From the NCBI GenBank assembly GCA_030272155.1, contig CP126205.1, forward strand, positions 546,501 to 610,500: DNA of 64,000 nucleotides, given 5' to 3'. The stretch's first letter is position 1, and the number at the start of each line of letters is the position of its first letter. This stretch comes from Tetradesmus obliquus. Lineage: Eukaryota > Chlorophyta > Chlorophyceae > Sphaeropleales > Scenedesmaceae. Positions 36,601-46,737 of this stretch are shown one piece after another. Under the pieces are notes generated by a model, which did not search any database, was not told the origin of the DNA, and was given only the letters and a program-made list of their open reading frames with translations. A program made the translations under genes and the position numbers.

Positions 36601-39600
36601 GTGACTTGTGGATGTGGGGAGGTCTGCATGTATGTATTTGAATTGTTTAAATTCCAAACACCCACATCTGAGCAGTTTTAGTAGGAGACCAATTTTGATT
36701 TGTGTGCGGCAGCGCATCACCTGGCTCCGCCCAGTGCACGCCCGTGGATGTGAGCCACAAAGGTGCGGCGCCGCGCCTCAATGCAGTGACTTGTGGATGT
36801 GAGGAGGTCTGCATGTATATATTTTAATTGTTTAAATTCCAAACACCCGCATCTGAGCAGTTCTAGAAGTAGACCAATTTTACTTTGTGTGCGGCAGCGC
36901 ATCACCCAGCTCCGGCCAGTGCACGCCTGTGGATGTGAGCATGCAGTTGTGGGGCCGCACCTCAAATCAATGCCTTAAGGTTTGTGTGGAGTTCTGAATG
37001 TATGTATTTTTATTGTATAATTTACCAACACCCACATCTGAGTAGTTCTAGAAGTATACCCATTTTAATTTGTGTGTGGCAGCGCATCACCCGGCTCCGG
37101 CCAGTGCACGCATGTGGATGTGAGCATGCAAGTGTGGCGCCGCACCTCAAATCAATGCCTTAAGATTTTTGGGGAGTTCTGCATGTATGTATATTGATTG
37201 TTTCATTTACAAACACCCACATCTGAGCAGTTCTAGAAGTAGACCAATTTTGATTTGTGTGTGGCAGCGCATCATCCGGCTCCGGACAGTGCACGCCCGT
37301 GGATCCGAGCTTCCATGTGCGTTGCTTGATGTTCTCCTTTTGCCCAAATGCCACGCTGCTGAAGTGCCAGCAGTACATGCTGCTACTGAGCTGCTGCACA
37401 TTGGGTGGAATGTCGACGTTTCGCTGCTCTGCCTGTCTTTAGCCTGTTGTCTTGGCTGCCTTGGCTGGCTTCCTGCAGGACACCGGTGCCGTGTGCTGTA
37501 ACACCTGTCACAAAGCATACACCCCACCCGCAATCTACTGCTTCACAGCAAGGCTTCAACTGTGCTGCTGCCTCCTGGCTGTTTTTCTGGCTGCCTTGCT
37601 GCAGGACACCGTGCCGCGTGGTGGCAAATTCATATCTGCCTACAAGCGCAACGGGCAGCGCGTGATCATGAACAAGGCGGGAGACCTGGTGGTGAGAGCA
37701 GGGCGACAGCGGCAGGAACTGGCAGCAGCAGTCTTTGTTAGTGTCTGTGTCTGGGGTGGGATGGGTTAGCAGGAGCTGGGTTTTGAATGCGTCTAGTGCT
37801 GATCTTTGCGGCTTTGTGCCGCTGCTGCTACTGCTGCTGCGCCAGGTGCGCCCCATTCCGCTTGAGTCCAGCATGCTGCAGGCGCCCCTGGGCAGCAACC
37901 CCATCCACCACCTGCTGGCCTCATACCAGGTGAGAGGCCAGCTGGTTGTGTGAAACAGCGGCAAAGGACCAGTCAGCCGCTCATGCATGCTTGTACTACT
38001 AGTACTATTGCATAGTATGCACTGCAGGCAGGCAAAGCATGGCATGTACTTGCATGATGTCGTCTCCATCCACCACCTGCTGGCCTCATACCAGGTAGGT
38101 TGCTGCTATTTGGATAGGGAAAGCAGCAGTCAGCTGCTGATGCATCCATGTATGCAGGCAGGCAGAGCATGGCATGTACATGCAAGATGTGTTGTCTGCA
38201 TCCACCACCTGCTGGCTGCAATGCCAGGTGGGAGGGCAGGGGCAGCCAGCCAGCTGGCTGGTTGGCCAGACTCGCAGGCAGATTGAGGCACTATACAGGC
38301 AGGATGTTGCTGGATGTGATTAGGATGAATTGTACAGAGCAGTATTACACACATAAGTTGCTGTGTGTTGCTGATGTCTGCCTGCTGCACTGCCACACTG
38401 CTTGCATGCTTGCCTCACTGCTGCGGCGCTGGGCCAGCTGGATGCACTCCTTCCCTCTTGCCGCCACAAGAGACTGATGCTTGCTGAGGTTGTTTCACCT
38501 GCTGCTTGCACCTGCAGGCCTCGCTGACTGCTGTGGCGCTGGGCCGGTTTGATGCTGTGTGCCACCGCTGTGTCTGCATGTTGCAGCGCCGCACAAAGTC
38601 TCGCTTGTTTCTGGTTGCCCCTGCAGGCCTCGCTGACTGCTGTGGCGCTGAACCAGCTAGATGCGCTCAAGGGGCTGCCATGCTGCCCTGTAGTCTGTGC
38701 CACGATGGACAGTGTCGCTGACCTGCCCCTGCCTGCCCTCCTGCCCCTGCAGGCCTCGCTTACTGCAGTGGCGCTGCGCCAGCTGGATGCGCTCACACCC
38801 ACGCACACACACACACACACACATAAGACACTGATGTGTGTTGCTGCTGCTCACCTGCTGTTTTCTTGTCTGTTTGGCTGCTGCCATCAGGCCTCGCTGA
38901 CTGCGGTGGCGCTGGGCCAGCTTGATGCGCTCAAGGGGCTGCCGGGCGGCTCTGAGGGGCTGCTAGACCTGGTGCGACACTGCCCACTCGTGGCCGAGGT
39001 GAGAGTGGCGTTGTGTTATGTTATACTGTTGTTCTATTGCTTGAGGGGCAAGCCGAGGCTGCTGACGCATCGTGAAGCGAGTGCATCGGCTCGTAGTTGT
39101 ACCTGACTGTGTTGCAGCTGTTTGTATGTTGCTGCAAGTAATTGCTGTTGGCCAGGGGTACAGCATGTTGTGCCAGCTGCCGGGTGGCTCTGAGGGGCTG
39201 CCTGACCTGGTGCGGTGCTGCCCACTCGTGGCCGAGGTGCGCAACAGCAGTATACATTCTCCCTTCTGGCGGTGGTGCAAGTGAGAGGATGGCGTCAACG
39301 GCTTGCGCATGCCATTTTTAGAGTGCAGTCACATCATGCAGCATGTGCAGCGCATTGTGTTGTAGTTGTAGCCCGCATTTGCATCAGTTTTACGGCAGCC
39401 AAGTGAAGTGGCGGCTCCCAGGGCCTGCTGCACCTGGTGCAACACTGCCCCCTTTGGCCGAGGTGGGTTGAACGTTGTATTACCTGGTCGGTAAGCAGTC
39501 AGCCTAAACGGTGCCGTTGTAAGCACACATAGCACAACTGTTATTGCAGTATCTGCTCATTGGAGTGTAGATCTTGCTGGCTTTGGTGCTGTCATGCCGC

Positions 39601-39961
39601 CGCTGCCTGCTGCCGCTCCCAAACCATGTTCTGCTAGCGCAAAGGTGTTAGCCTCATCACCTGGTCAGGCCAGCTGCTGTGAGCAAGACAGCTTGACAGC
39701 ACATGGTGTTTTCCTTGCTGCGCTGCCGCTGCAGAGCATTGATCGCCATGGTGACAGGGCCAACCTGATTCACCTGCCTGGGCAGCTGCTTTGAGCATCA
39801 CATCCTAACAGCGCACACTGTTCTGCTCTTTGTGCTGCTGCTGATGTGCTGCTGCTGCAGAGCATGTACCGCTACGGTGACAGGGCCAACCTCATCACCT
39901 GGCTAGGCAGCCGGGTGCTGTACACCCTCAACAGCAGGGCACCCATATACGCTTCTGCTTC

Positions 39962-40037
<76 letters not shown>

Positions 40038-40155
40038 GCTGCCACTGCAGAGCACGTACCGCTACGGCGACAGGGCCAACCTCATCACCTGGCTAGGCAT
40101 GGCGCACCAGTTGTTTAATGATCCGCTAATTGTTTTGCTGCTTTGCCGCTTTGTC

Positions 40156-40197
<42 letters not shown>

Positions 40198-40840
40198 CCT
40201 GCAGAGCATGTACCGCTACGGTGACAGGGCCAACCTGATCACCTGGCTGGGCAGCCGGGTGCTCTACACACTCAACAGCAGGGCACCCAGGGAAGCCCTC
40301 ACCCTGCGGCGGCTCATCGCAGCAAATGCAGCCAACACACTCGGCGCAGATGAAGAGGGAGGTGGGGGTGGCAGCAGTGGGGGTGGTAATGGGCATGCGG
40401 CAGGATTGGGAGGTGAGAAGGGGCATCGCAGAGCGGTTCAGAAGTGGGTGAAACGGCGGCGGGAGAGGGCAGCGCAGGCAGCAGCAGCGCGCCAGGCAGC
40501 CCTGCAACAGCAGCAGCAGCAGCAGGGTGAGGGGGACATTGAGATGGGGATAGGAGGAGCAGCAGCAGCAGGGAATGCAGCTGCAGGTCTGGGCAGGAAG
40601 GGTTCTATGGCACTGAGCCGTGCTGTGTCAGGCAGGCTTGCGCTGGCAGGGAGCGGGCTGGGGGGGCTGTGGCGTACGCTGACTCTGCAGGGGGAGCTGC
40701 CGCGGCAGCAGCAGCAGCAGTTGAGCTTGCCGCAGGAGCAGCAGCAGCAGCACCACCAGCAGCAACAGGAGCAGGAGCATGGCGTGCTGTCAGAGGAGCA
40801 ACAGGAGCCAGTGCAGGGGCACAGCACACATGGCTGGCAC

Positions 40841-40895
<55 letters not shown>

Positions 40896-43198
40896 GGTAC
40901 ATCACACATGGCTGGCACCAGCAGCAGCAGCGGAGGCAGGCCCTGCCCACCATACCATCAGTGGGTGGGGACCTTGAGGCTGGCGCAAGCAGCAGCACCA
41001 GCAGCAGTGCAGTGCCAAGCAGGAGCACCAGCTTCGGGACAGCAGCAACACATGCCCCTGCTGTTAATGCAGTACCGGCTGCTTTGACAGCTGGCAGCAG
41101 CAGCAGCAGTAGTGCAGTGCCAAGCAGGAGCACTAGCTCTGCTCCTGCTGTTACTGCAGTACCGGCTGCTTTGACAGCTGGCAGCAGCAGCAGCAGCAGT
41201 GCAGTGCCAAGCAGGAGCACCAGCTCTGCTGCTGCTGTTACTGCAGTACCGGCTGCTTTGACAGCTGGCAGCAGCAGCAGCAGCAGTGCAGTGCCAAGCA
41301 GGAGCACCAGCTCTGCTGCTGCTGCTCCTGCAGTACCGGCTGCTCTGACATCTGGCAGCAGCAGCAGCAGCAGCACTGCTGCTGCTGCTGCTGGTCAGGA
41401 TGCCCGCAGCTTAGCCCATGCAGCTTTTGCCACCATGCCATCCATCACAATGAGAGCTGCAGCAGCAGGAGCAGAAGCAGCCGGCCAAGCCAGGGACAGG
41501 CAGCAGCAGCTGGCAGTCCCCTCAGCAGAAGGTCCCTTTCATGCTGCTGCTGTGGAGCGCCTGAGGGTCTCGCAGCAGCAAGCTGCGTCAGACAGGGTTG
41601 ATGCACTGCCTAAGCCCTTTTCTTACCTGGTAGGGTTCTTCACTGGCGTGCCGAGTGAGGCCCAGCCAGTCAACACACAAGAAGCAGCGGCAGCAGCAGC
41701 AGGATCAGCGGCTGCGGCAGCAGCAGGTCATGTGACAGGCGGTGGGGCGCACTGGGATCATCACGGGTCGGTGAAATGCATGGAAGCAGACTTCAGTGGT
41801 GGCAGCGGCAGCAGCAGCAGCAGCAGCAGCAGGCCAGTGGTACACCCTCAGGATGCTGGTAGAGAGGGCAGGGCTGCAGGGCGGCTAGAGACGCAGCAGC
41901 CGCCAGCCACACCCACTTCCCCATTCAGCAATGCAGCAGCAGCAACACCTGTGGTTGTGGACTTGGGTGTCAAAAGCAGCAGCAGCGGTAGCAGCAGCAG
42001 CAGCAGCAGCAGCCAGAAGCCGCCCGTTTCACCAACACCGAGCAGTCCCTTTGCAGCCCACGCCCAACACAGCAACAGCAGCAGCAGCACCACAAGGCCA
42101 GCGAGCCCCTTCAGCGCTGCTGCCATTGCTGCTGCTGTTGGCAGCAGCAGCAGCAGCACCACAAGGCCGGTGAGCCCCTTCAGTGCTGCTGCTGCTGGCG
42201 GCAGCAGTGGCGGCGGTGATGAGCTTAAACAGAGGCCCGTTAGCCCCTTCAGTGCTGCTGCTGCTGCTGCTGCTGCTGGTGGCGGCTCACTATCAGCCTG
42301 GGCAGAGGAAGGCTCACCAGCAACAGAAGATGCAGCAGCAGCAGCAGCAGCACTGAGCACCTCACCTGCTGCAGCACCAGCTGCTGCAATGCAAGAGGCA
42401 GCAACGCCAGCTGCAGCAGCAGCCGCAGCTGCCTTTGGCGCAAGCGCTGCCTCCTCACCACCACCACCCCCACCACCATCAGCTGCAGTGACCTCAGCAC
42501 TGCTAGAGGCAGCTGCAGCAGCAGGCAGCTTGAGCAGCACTGCCAGTTTGGCCCTAGCACTTGACAGGCTACAATATGAGGGCCCAATGATGTCCAGGGG
42601 TCCTTCGCTGCTGCTGCAGCCGGCACACTCAGCACCGCAAGCTTTACTAAACCCTGCTGCTGTGCTGTCCGGCATAGTGCAGCCAGAAGATGAGCAGGGC
42701 AGTCAGCTGGAGGGGCTGATTCCAGCAGCAGCAGCGGCACTGGGGTTGGGTGGGGTGAGTGAGAGTGGTACAGCAGCAGGGCATAAGGTGAAGACTAGGT
42801 GGAGGGGGCTGCTGGGGATGGCTGGGGTGAAGAAGGCAGGGGATGCGAATGCAGGCACAGCAGCAGATGCAGCGGACGCCGGCACTGGCAGCAGTGCAGG
42901 GCGCGATCGGCAGAAGATTGCTGGAAGTGCTGGCAGCGCTGGCAGCAGCAGCAGCAGCGGCTGGAGGCATGCACTGCGCCACCCCAGGCACCACAAAAGG
43001 AGCGGCAGCAGCAGCAGCGGCGGCTCGGCAGCAGCAGCAGCAGCGGCTGATGATGCTGACTCAGCACTGAACCAGCGGCATGTGTTGAGCTTGGATGTGC
43101 GGCGGCTGTCACTTGCAGATCCGCTGTCATCTGGGCTGACAGCTGCTGCTGCAATGCAGACGCAGGTGCACCTGCCAGTGCTGGCAGAGGATGTGTAG
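27517..43198 (+). CDS. Multi-span membrane class 3 lipase with long disordered tail
   Basis: Fifteen exons: 27517-28906, 30196-30398, 30763-30882, 31196-31330, 31872-31982, 32452-32550, 32996-33109, 33639-33730, 34200-34300, 34622-34707, 35069-35170, 37605-37691, 37846-37929, 38891-38998 and 40205-43198; 1941 residues, phases consistent. The N-terminus is Gln/Ser/Ala-rich with polyQ, followed by six or seven membrane segments (such as LQLVAAAVGMACYLISNALV and AYSLIVLASVIFWFASL). The Lipase_3 fold follows: VLVCFRGSTTAANWVADAM, IHSGFL, GHSLGGAVATLAAY with nucleophile Ser about 791, VYTFGAPRAGNHAFA, INDQDTVPRGG with probable catalytic Asp about 852, and NPIHHLLASY with catalytic His about 901-902. 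Such enzymes hydrolyse acylglycerols or galactolipids; the substrate is not known. The last exon alone encodes about 1000 residues of Ser/Ala/Gln-rich disorder. Membrane spans plus Lipase_3 recall diacylglycerol lipases, but sequence similarity to them is limited. The acceptor of exon 8 is the least certain. Confidence 0.85.
29085..30120 (+). repeat. Echoes of lipase exons 1 (end) and 2 (start)
   Basis: In lipase intron 1, 29085-29150 copies the end of exon 1 with its donor. About five partial copies of the exon 2 start follow at about 29228-29280, 29385-29492, 29601-29700, 29804-29912 and 29997-30090, most preceded by ACACAG or CCAG acceptors. They encode variants of ACTPLARSCDLLVCTPPPAV and ALLASELALA. 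Only the copy at 30196 continues into the membrane segment TYYGGWVWLM and a donor. Confidence 0.88.
30972..31764 (+). repeat. Echoes of lipase exons 3, 4 and 5
   Basis: 30972-31020 copies the end of exon 3 with donor (AFQYHGLPTTE). 31090-31136 copies the start of exon 4. 31446-31537 copies the end of exon 4 (PKLVTARQQFAW-like). 31704-31764 copies the start of exon 5 with its acceptor. A further copy of the exon 5 end lies at 32187-32228. Upstream-type copies lack donors and downstream-type copies lack acceptors. Confidence 0.85.
31348..31400. repeat. GGT trinucleotide array
   Basis: About sixteen GGT units in lipase intron 4, immediately downstream of the exon 4 donor, followed by a short CAG run. 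Confidence 0.95.
32384..32443. repeat. CTG trinucleotide array before a splice acceptor
   Basis: About twenty CTG units end eight bases before the acceptor of lipase exon 6 (TGCACAG|GCGCG) and occupy the polypyrimidine-tract position. Confidence 0.95.
32870..33432 (+). repeat. Echoes flanking lipase exon 7
   Basis: 32870-32912 copies acceptor and start of exon 7 (VLYDSDGELKVYL). 33275-33345 copies its end with donor (VCFRGSTMAANWVADAM). 33408-33432 is a shorter copy of the end. The intact exon is 32996-33109. Confidence 0.88.
33574..33628. repeat. CTG trinucleotide array before a splice acceptor
   Basis: About eighteen GCT/CTG units directly before the putative acceptor (GTGCCGAG or GAGCAG) of lipase exon 8. 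Confidence 0.95.
33970..34812 (+). repeat. Echoes of lipase exons 9 and 10 (nucleophile elbow)
   Basis: Two copies of the exon 9 start with CAG acceptor lie at 33972-34020 and 34084-34133, before the intact exon at 34200. Two copies of the exon 10 start, which encodes GHSLGGAVATLAAY, lie at 34400-34458 and 34511-34566 before the intact exon at 34622. One copy of the exon 10 end with donor lies at 34757-34812. The copies therefore include extra nucleophile-elbow motifs that should not be in the mature mRNA. Confidence 0.9.
35308..35352 (+). repeat. Echo of lipase exon 11 end
   Basis: About 40 bases copy the end of exon 11 with its donor (VPDTWHVINDQ then GTGGGT), about 140 bases downstream of the intact exon end. 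Confidence 0.85.
35585..37310. repeat. Satellite-like tandem array, ten units of 171-185 bp
   Basis: Within lipase intron 11, ten head-to-tail units each contain CTGAGCAGTTCTAG, CCAATTTTGATTTGTGTG, GGCAGCGCATCACC, CAGTGCACGC, GTGGATGTGAGC and GAGGTCTGCATGTATGTA. The GAGCAG (or GAGTAG) anchors fall at 35593, 35777, 35958, 36129, 36300, 36485, 36670, 36855, 37040 and 37225, so the last six units are exactly 185 bp apart while two central units are 171 bp. The array has no coding potential and no flanking terminal repeats were seen. Confidence 0.95.
37474..37502 (+). repeat. Echo of lipase exon 12 start
   Basis: CTGCAG plus about 12-20 bases of the exon 12 start (GACACCG) are copied about 127 bases upstream of the intact exon at 37605. 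Confidence 0.7.
38060..38232 (+). repeat. Two echoes of lipase exon 13 end
   Basis: Blocks at about 38064-38100 and 38194-38232 copy the end of exon 13 (IHHLLASYQ) with a GT donor. Both include the catalytic histidine motif. Confidence 0.85.
38408..39470 (+). repeat. Echoes around lipase exon 14
   Basis: Upstream copies of the exon start (ASLTAVALGQLDAL) lie at about 38408-38449, 38511-38560, 38622-38680 and 38747-38796, three of them with a CTGCAG acceptor. Downstream copies of the exon end with donor (LPGGSEGLLDLVRHCPLVAE) lie at 39170-39240 and 39406-39466. The intact exon is 38891-38998. A short AC run sits at 38803-38824. Confidence 0.9.
39728..40103 (+). repeat. Three echoes of lipase exon 15 start, with CTG arrays
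   Basis: Copies at about 39728-39790, 39854-39950 and 40044-40103 repeat the CTGCAG acceptor and start of exon 15 (MYRYGDRANLITWLGSRVLY). The second runs for about 90 bases in frame but has no donor. CTG arrays at 39967-40040 and 40157-40195 lie between copies and before the real acceptor. Confidence 0.9.
40985..41370 (+). repeat. Coding repeats in the lipase tail
   Basis: Four imperfect repeats of about 29 residues, each built from SAVPSRSTSS, VPAALTAG and a Ser run, are encoded here. Further on (41900-42270) five SPF motifs occur in similar settings (TSPFS, SSPFA, ASPFS, VSPFS, VSPFS). Confidence 0.9.
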
Positions 43199-44494
43199 CA
43201 GCGTGCAGCAGGGCTGCTGTGAGATTTTGCTTGCATGATGCAATGACATAATCCTCTATGGTTGGCGACATGCCTGCCAGTGATGGCAGAGGATGCCTAG
43301 CGGTGATCAACATGCGTGGTGTGAGGTGCAGCATGACTCAGTTTGTTGAACTTGAATGGCAGGTGGCATGCAGTTACAATACAAGTCAGACAGCAGCATC
43401 GCGCAGCATGCACTACTGGTGCAGCAGGGCTACATTCGCTTGGCAAGCTTGGCACCGATTTGTATGTACTGCCATTGCCAGGGCTGGCAGAGGATGCCCA
43501 GCAGTGACTGCATTTGTGCTAGGTGCAGCATCATGCTAGCAGTCCATCTGCTGGCAGATGATCCCTAGCAGTGTGTATTAGGCTCGCTGTCAAGTGCGGT
43601 GCAGTAGAGTTCGGCCCTTTGGCTGCGCGCAGTTAACTGAATGGTCGATAAGAAGTCACTTCTTGTGTGAGTGCTGAGCAGCATGCTCCACTCTCTGAGT
43701 CAAGCACGCCTCATGTTACATGTTTAGGACCCTGATAATTGTGTCGTGGTTTATGTGCTTATAGTCTTTGTTCCGGCCTGTACTTGACACGCATGGCAGG
43801 TCAGCTGCAGTGCAAAATGCTGCATGCATGCATATATGGCTGCATGCATGCATATATGGCTACCCGCATGCTCGCCACGTGTCACTTACACATGTATGCT
43901 GAGTACTTTTGTCGTGTCTCAAGTAATTGTTGGGTAAATTTAAATTAAGTTGCGTGTTATACCAAGTGTTTCCGCCGGCACAACGTCCACACGACCCCAC
44001 GTCTCGAGCAGTTCATGATCAGGCGCGAAGTTTATTGCTGCCGTGATCGTTGCGTGCTGCCCTCATACTGACGTTGAGCTGCCACAAAGTTCACTCAGTA
44101 CAGTTTTAAAGTGTGGCATACGCATCAAGTGCTCCCTTGCCTAATATCGCTGATCTTTGTGCTGAGACCCAACCCGAACACGCCAACCCCGCTTTCCTCA
44201 CAAAACATCAAGGATGATTCCCCCGATGATTTTTGTAACTTTATACAAGTGATTCTGAATTCGTCGTGCAGCTCGTTGTTTGGTCGGCGTTGATAAACTC
44301 GGCACGAACAAGGCTTATCCGTGCCCAGCGCTGCCACCCAGCGGTTTGACACCTAACCCCATTTGCTGGTTGCAAAGTAAGCACGCATACAGATTCTTGT
44401 GATCTGAAGTTTTTAGGTGGCCTTGGCAGGTCTATCAATCGGCGCACCTGTTGCAGGCCATGGCCAGTAGCAGTAGCACCAGCAGCTGCTCTAG
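43199..44494. other. Intergenic region, lipase / TPR-SEL1-MYND
   Basis: About 1.3 kb. It should contain the lipase 3' untranslated region and the next gene's promoter and first exon, which could not be located. A 21-base unit containing TGCATGCATGCATATATGGC is duplicated at about 43820-43862. TGTAA at 44234-44238 is the first polyadenylation-like motif noticed after the lipase. A Ser-rich frame starting at an ATG at 44460 overlaps the next gene in a different frame. Confidence 0.45.
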
Positions 44495-46700
44495 AGCAGA
44501 TCTGCTGAGCAGCACAACCCCGAAGGCAGCGAGGCATTTCAACGAAGAGATTACGACACCGCCTACAGATGCTACAGCAGGGCTATCAAGGCGGATCCTG
44601 CCGTGCTCAAGTACTGGACAAACCGTGCCAACACACTGTTCAAGTAAGCTGCACTCGCTGACAGCAACAGATACACATGCAGCACATCTGACAGCGTAAG
44701 GCACGGGCGCAGAAGTGAACAATCATGCTGCCAGCACCTGCCCCACCATGAGTGACACTGGGACCCTGTCAATGCACTGCTGCTGCCCCTGCCGTTGCTG
44801 CTGCTACCCTGCAGGCTGGGCCGCACGCGCCAGGTCATTGATGACGCAGACGCTGCCATCAAGGCAGACCCCAGCTGGATGAAGGGCTACTACTTCAGGT
44901 GCGGCAAGCAATAGCAGTCAGAGCACTCGAGGGCGTTCCGTTTCATCCTGTTGGATCCTGGCACGTGACACACATAGATCCCCCAGACCAAAGTATTGGG
45001 CGCGCAGCATTCACACACCATCGGCTGCTAACATGTAGAACTGTCGTGGCCGCTGCCATTGCACCTGCTGCTGCTGCTGCTGCAGGGGCGTGGCGCATGA
45101 GAAGCTGGGCAACCTGGATCAGGCAGTGGCAGCGCTGCAGCAGGCGGCAGAGCTGCAGCCGGATGACGCAGGCGTCACCGCTGCACTCAACAGGTGCGGC
45201 GGGTGCCGCAGAATTGAGCTCGTAAAAGTTGGTGACAGGTGGTTTTCCACCTCAAGTTTGTGCGTCAGTGAAATGAAGGCTGCAGGACGCTGCGGCACCT
45301 GGAGTTATGCAAGCCGTTTGTCTCCTTGTCCTTCTTCAATTTAGCATGGAAGAGCATGGGCTTCGACAGGCCTGCTTCTACTGTGTAGGACTTGCAGTTA
45401 CAGCCGCGACTCTCAAGCAGTTGCTTGACTTTGCTGCGAACTAGGCAATCAAAACTTCCTGTTCTGTTGCCCCGCAGGTGCCTGGAGGCCACGGACGCTG
45501 CCAGGCGCAGCTACACGGCTGCCTCAAGCAGCAGCTTCCACAACGACCCTGCCAGGTCAGCAGCACAGCTGCAGCAGAGGTCATGAGACATACATTCAAT
45601 TACACAAGTTGTCAATCAGATTTTGAAATATTGAGATTGATACAGCAGGATTGCATGCCAGCTGCTTGTTTGCAGGAGAGCAACATTGATATACGCTCTA
45701 TTCATTTGCCCGTATGCTGGTTGATGTTTTTCAGGTCAGCAGCGCGGCTGCAGCGGGGCCTGGCAGGCCTCAGCAGCAGCAGCCGCCTCACCCCACAGCA
45801 GCTGCAGCAGGCACAAAAGTTTGGCAAGGCACATTCCCTTGTCGTGCAGGCAGACAAGGCCCGCTACAGCAGCCCTCCTGACCTGGCGGCAGCAGCAGCG
45901 CTGTACAAGCGGGCTGCGGAGCTGGGCAGTGCCTCGGGGCAGTTTATTTATGCGCAGATGATACAGCACAGGCAGGTGGATGAGCCAGTGGCTGCTGCCA
46001 TGCCGTGGCTGCTGAAAGCGGCTGGCCAGGAGCCGGTGCTGCCATACATGCCAGGATGCCCCAACATTGGGGTTGTGGAGGCCTGGGCGATGCTGGGAGA
46101 CATGTACAGGTTAGGGGCTGAATGTTTTGTGCTAGGTGGCATGTACAGGCAAAGGGCAGCATGATGTGTGCCAAGTCTGCCATACACACCAGGATGCCCT
46201 AACAGTGGAGTGGTGGAGGCCTGGGCAATGCTGGGTGACATGTACAGGTGAGGGGCTACTGGCTTGTGGTGCATGGAACTGTGGCTGTGCACTTAGTTGT
46301 GGATGTGGCACCAATCTGGATGCGGCTAGGATGATTTGCACTGGACTACAGAACACACATGTCAGTGTCAGGTCTAGTGGCTGCTGCCATGCCGTGGCTT
46401 TTGAAGGCTGCTGGCCAGGAGCCAGTGCTGTCATATATGCCAGGATGCCCAAACATCGGGGTTGTGGAGTCCTGGGCGATGCTGGGAGACATGTACAGGT
46501 GCGGGCTGCCAGCTGGCTGTGTGCAGTTGGTGTTTGATACATGCGCCGTTGGCGTGCATGTTGCCGTCAATGTGTTGCTGACCTGCACTACTGCTGGACT
46601 GCTGTTCACCTGGCTATTATCAAGCTGTGACCTGCTGTTCTCCATTTCTGCTGCCGGCACCACGCCACCAAAGTTGCTCCTGCGGTTGCTGCTGACGCTT

Positions 46701-46737
<37 letters not shown>

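Noticed and set aside
35585..37310. Transposable element or SINE insertions
   Set aside because: The units are strictly tandem, with no poly-A tails, target-site duplications or terminal repeats seen, so a satellite array is the simpler reading.
40205..43198. Long antisense frames across the lipase tail (for example minus 40438-41376, 41848-42675)
   Set aside because: They are complements of Ser/Ala/Gln repeats and read as Leu/Cys/Ala runs with no domain. They are shadows of the coding strand.
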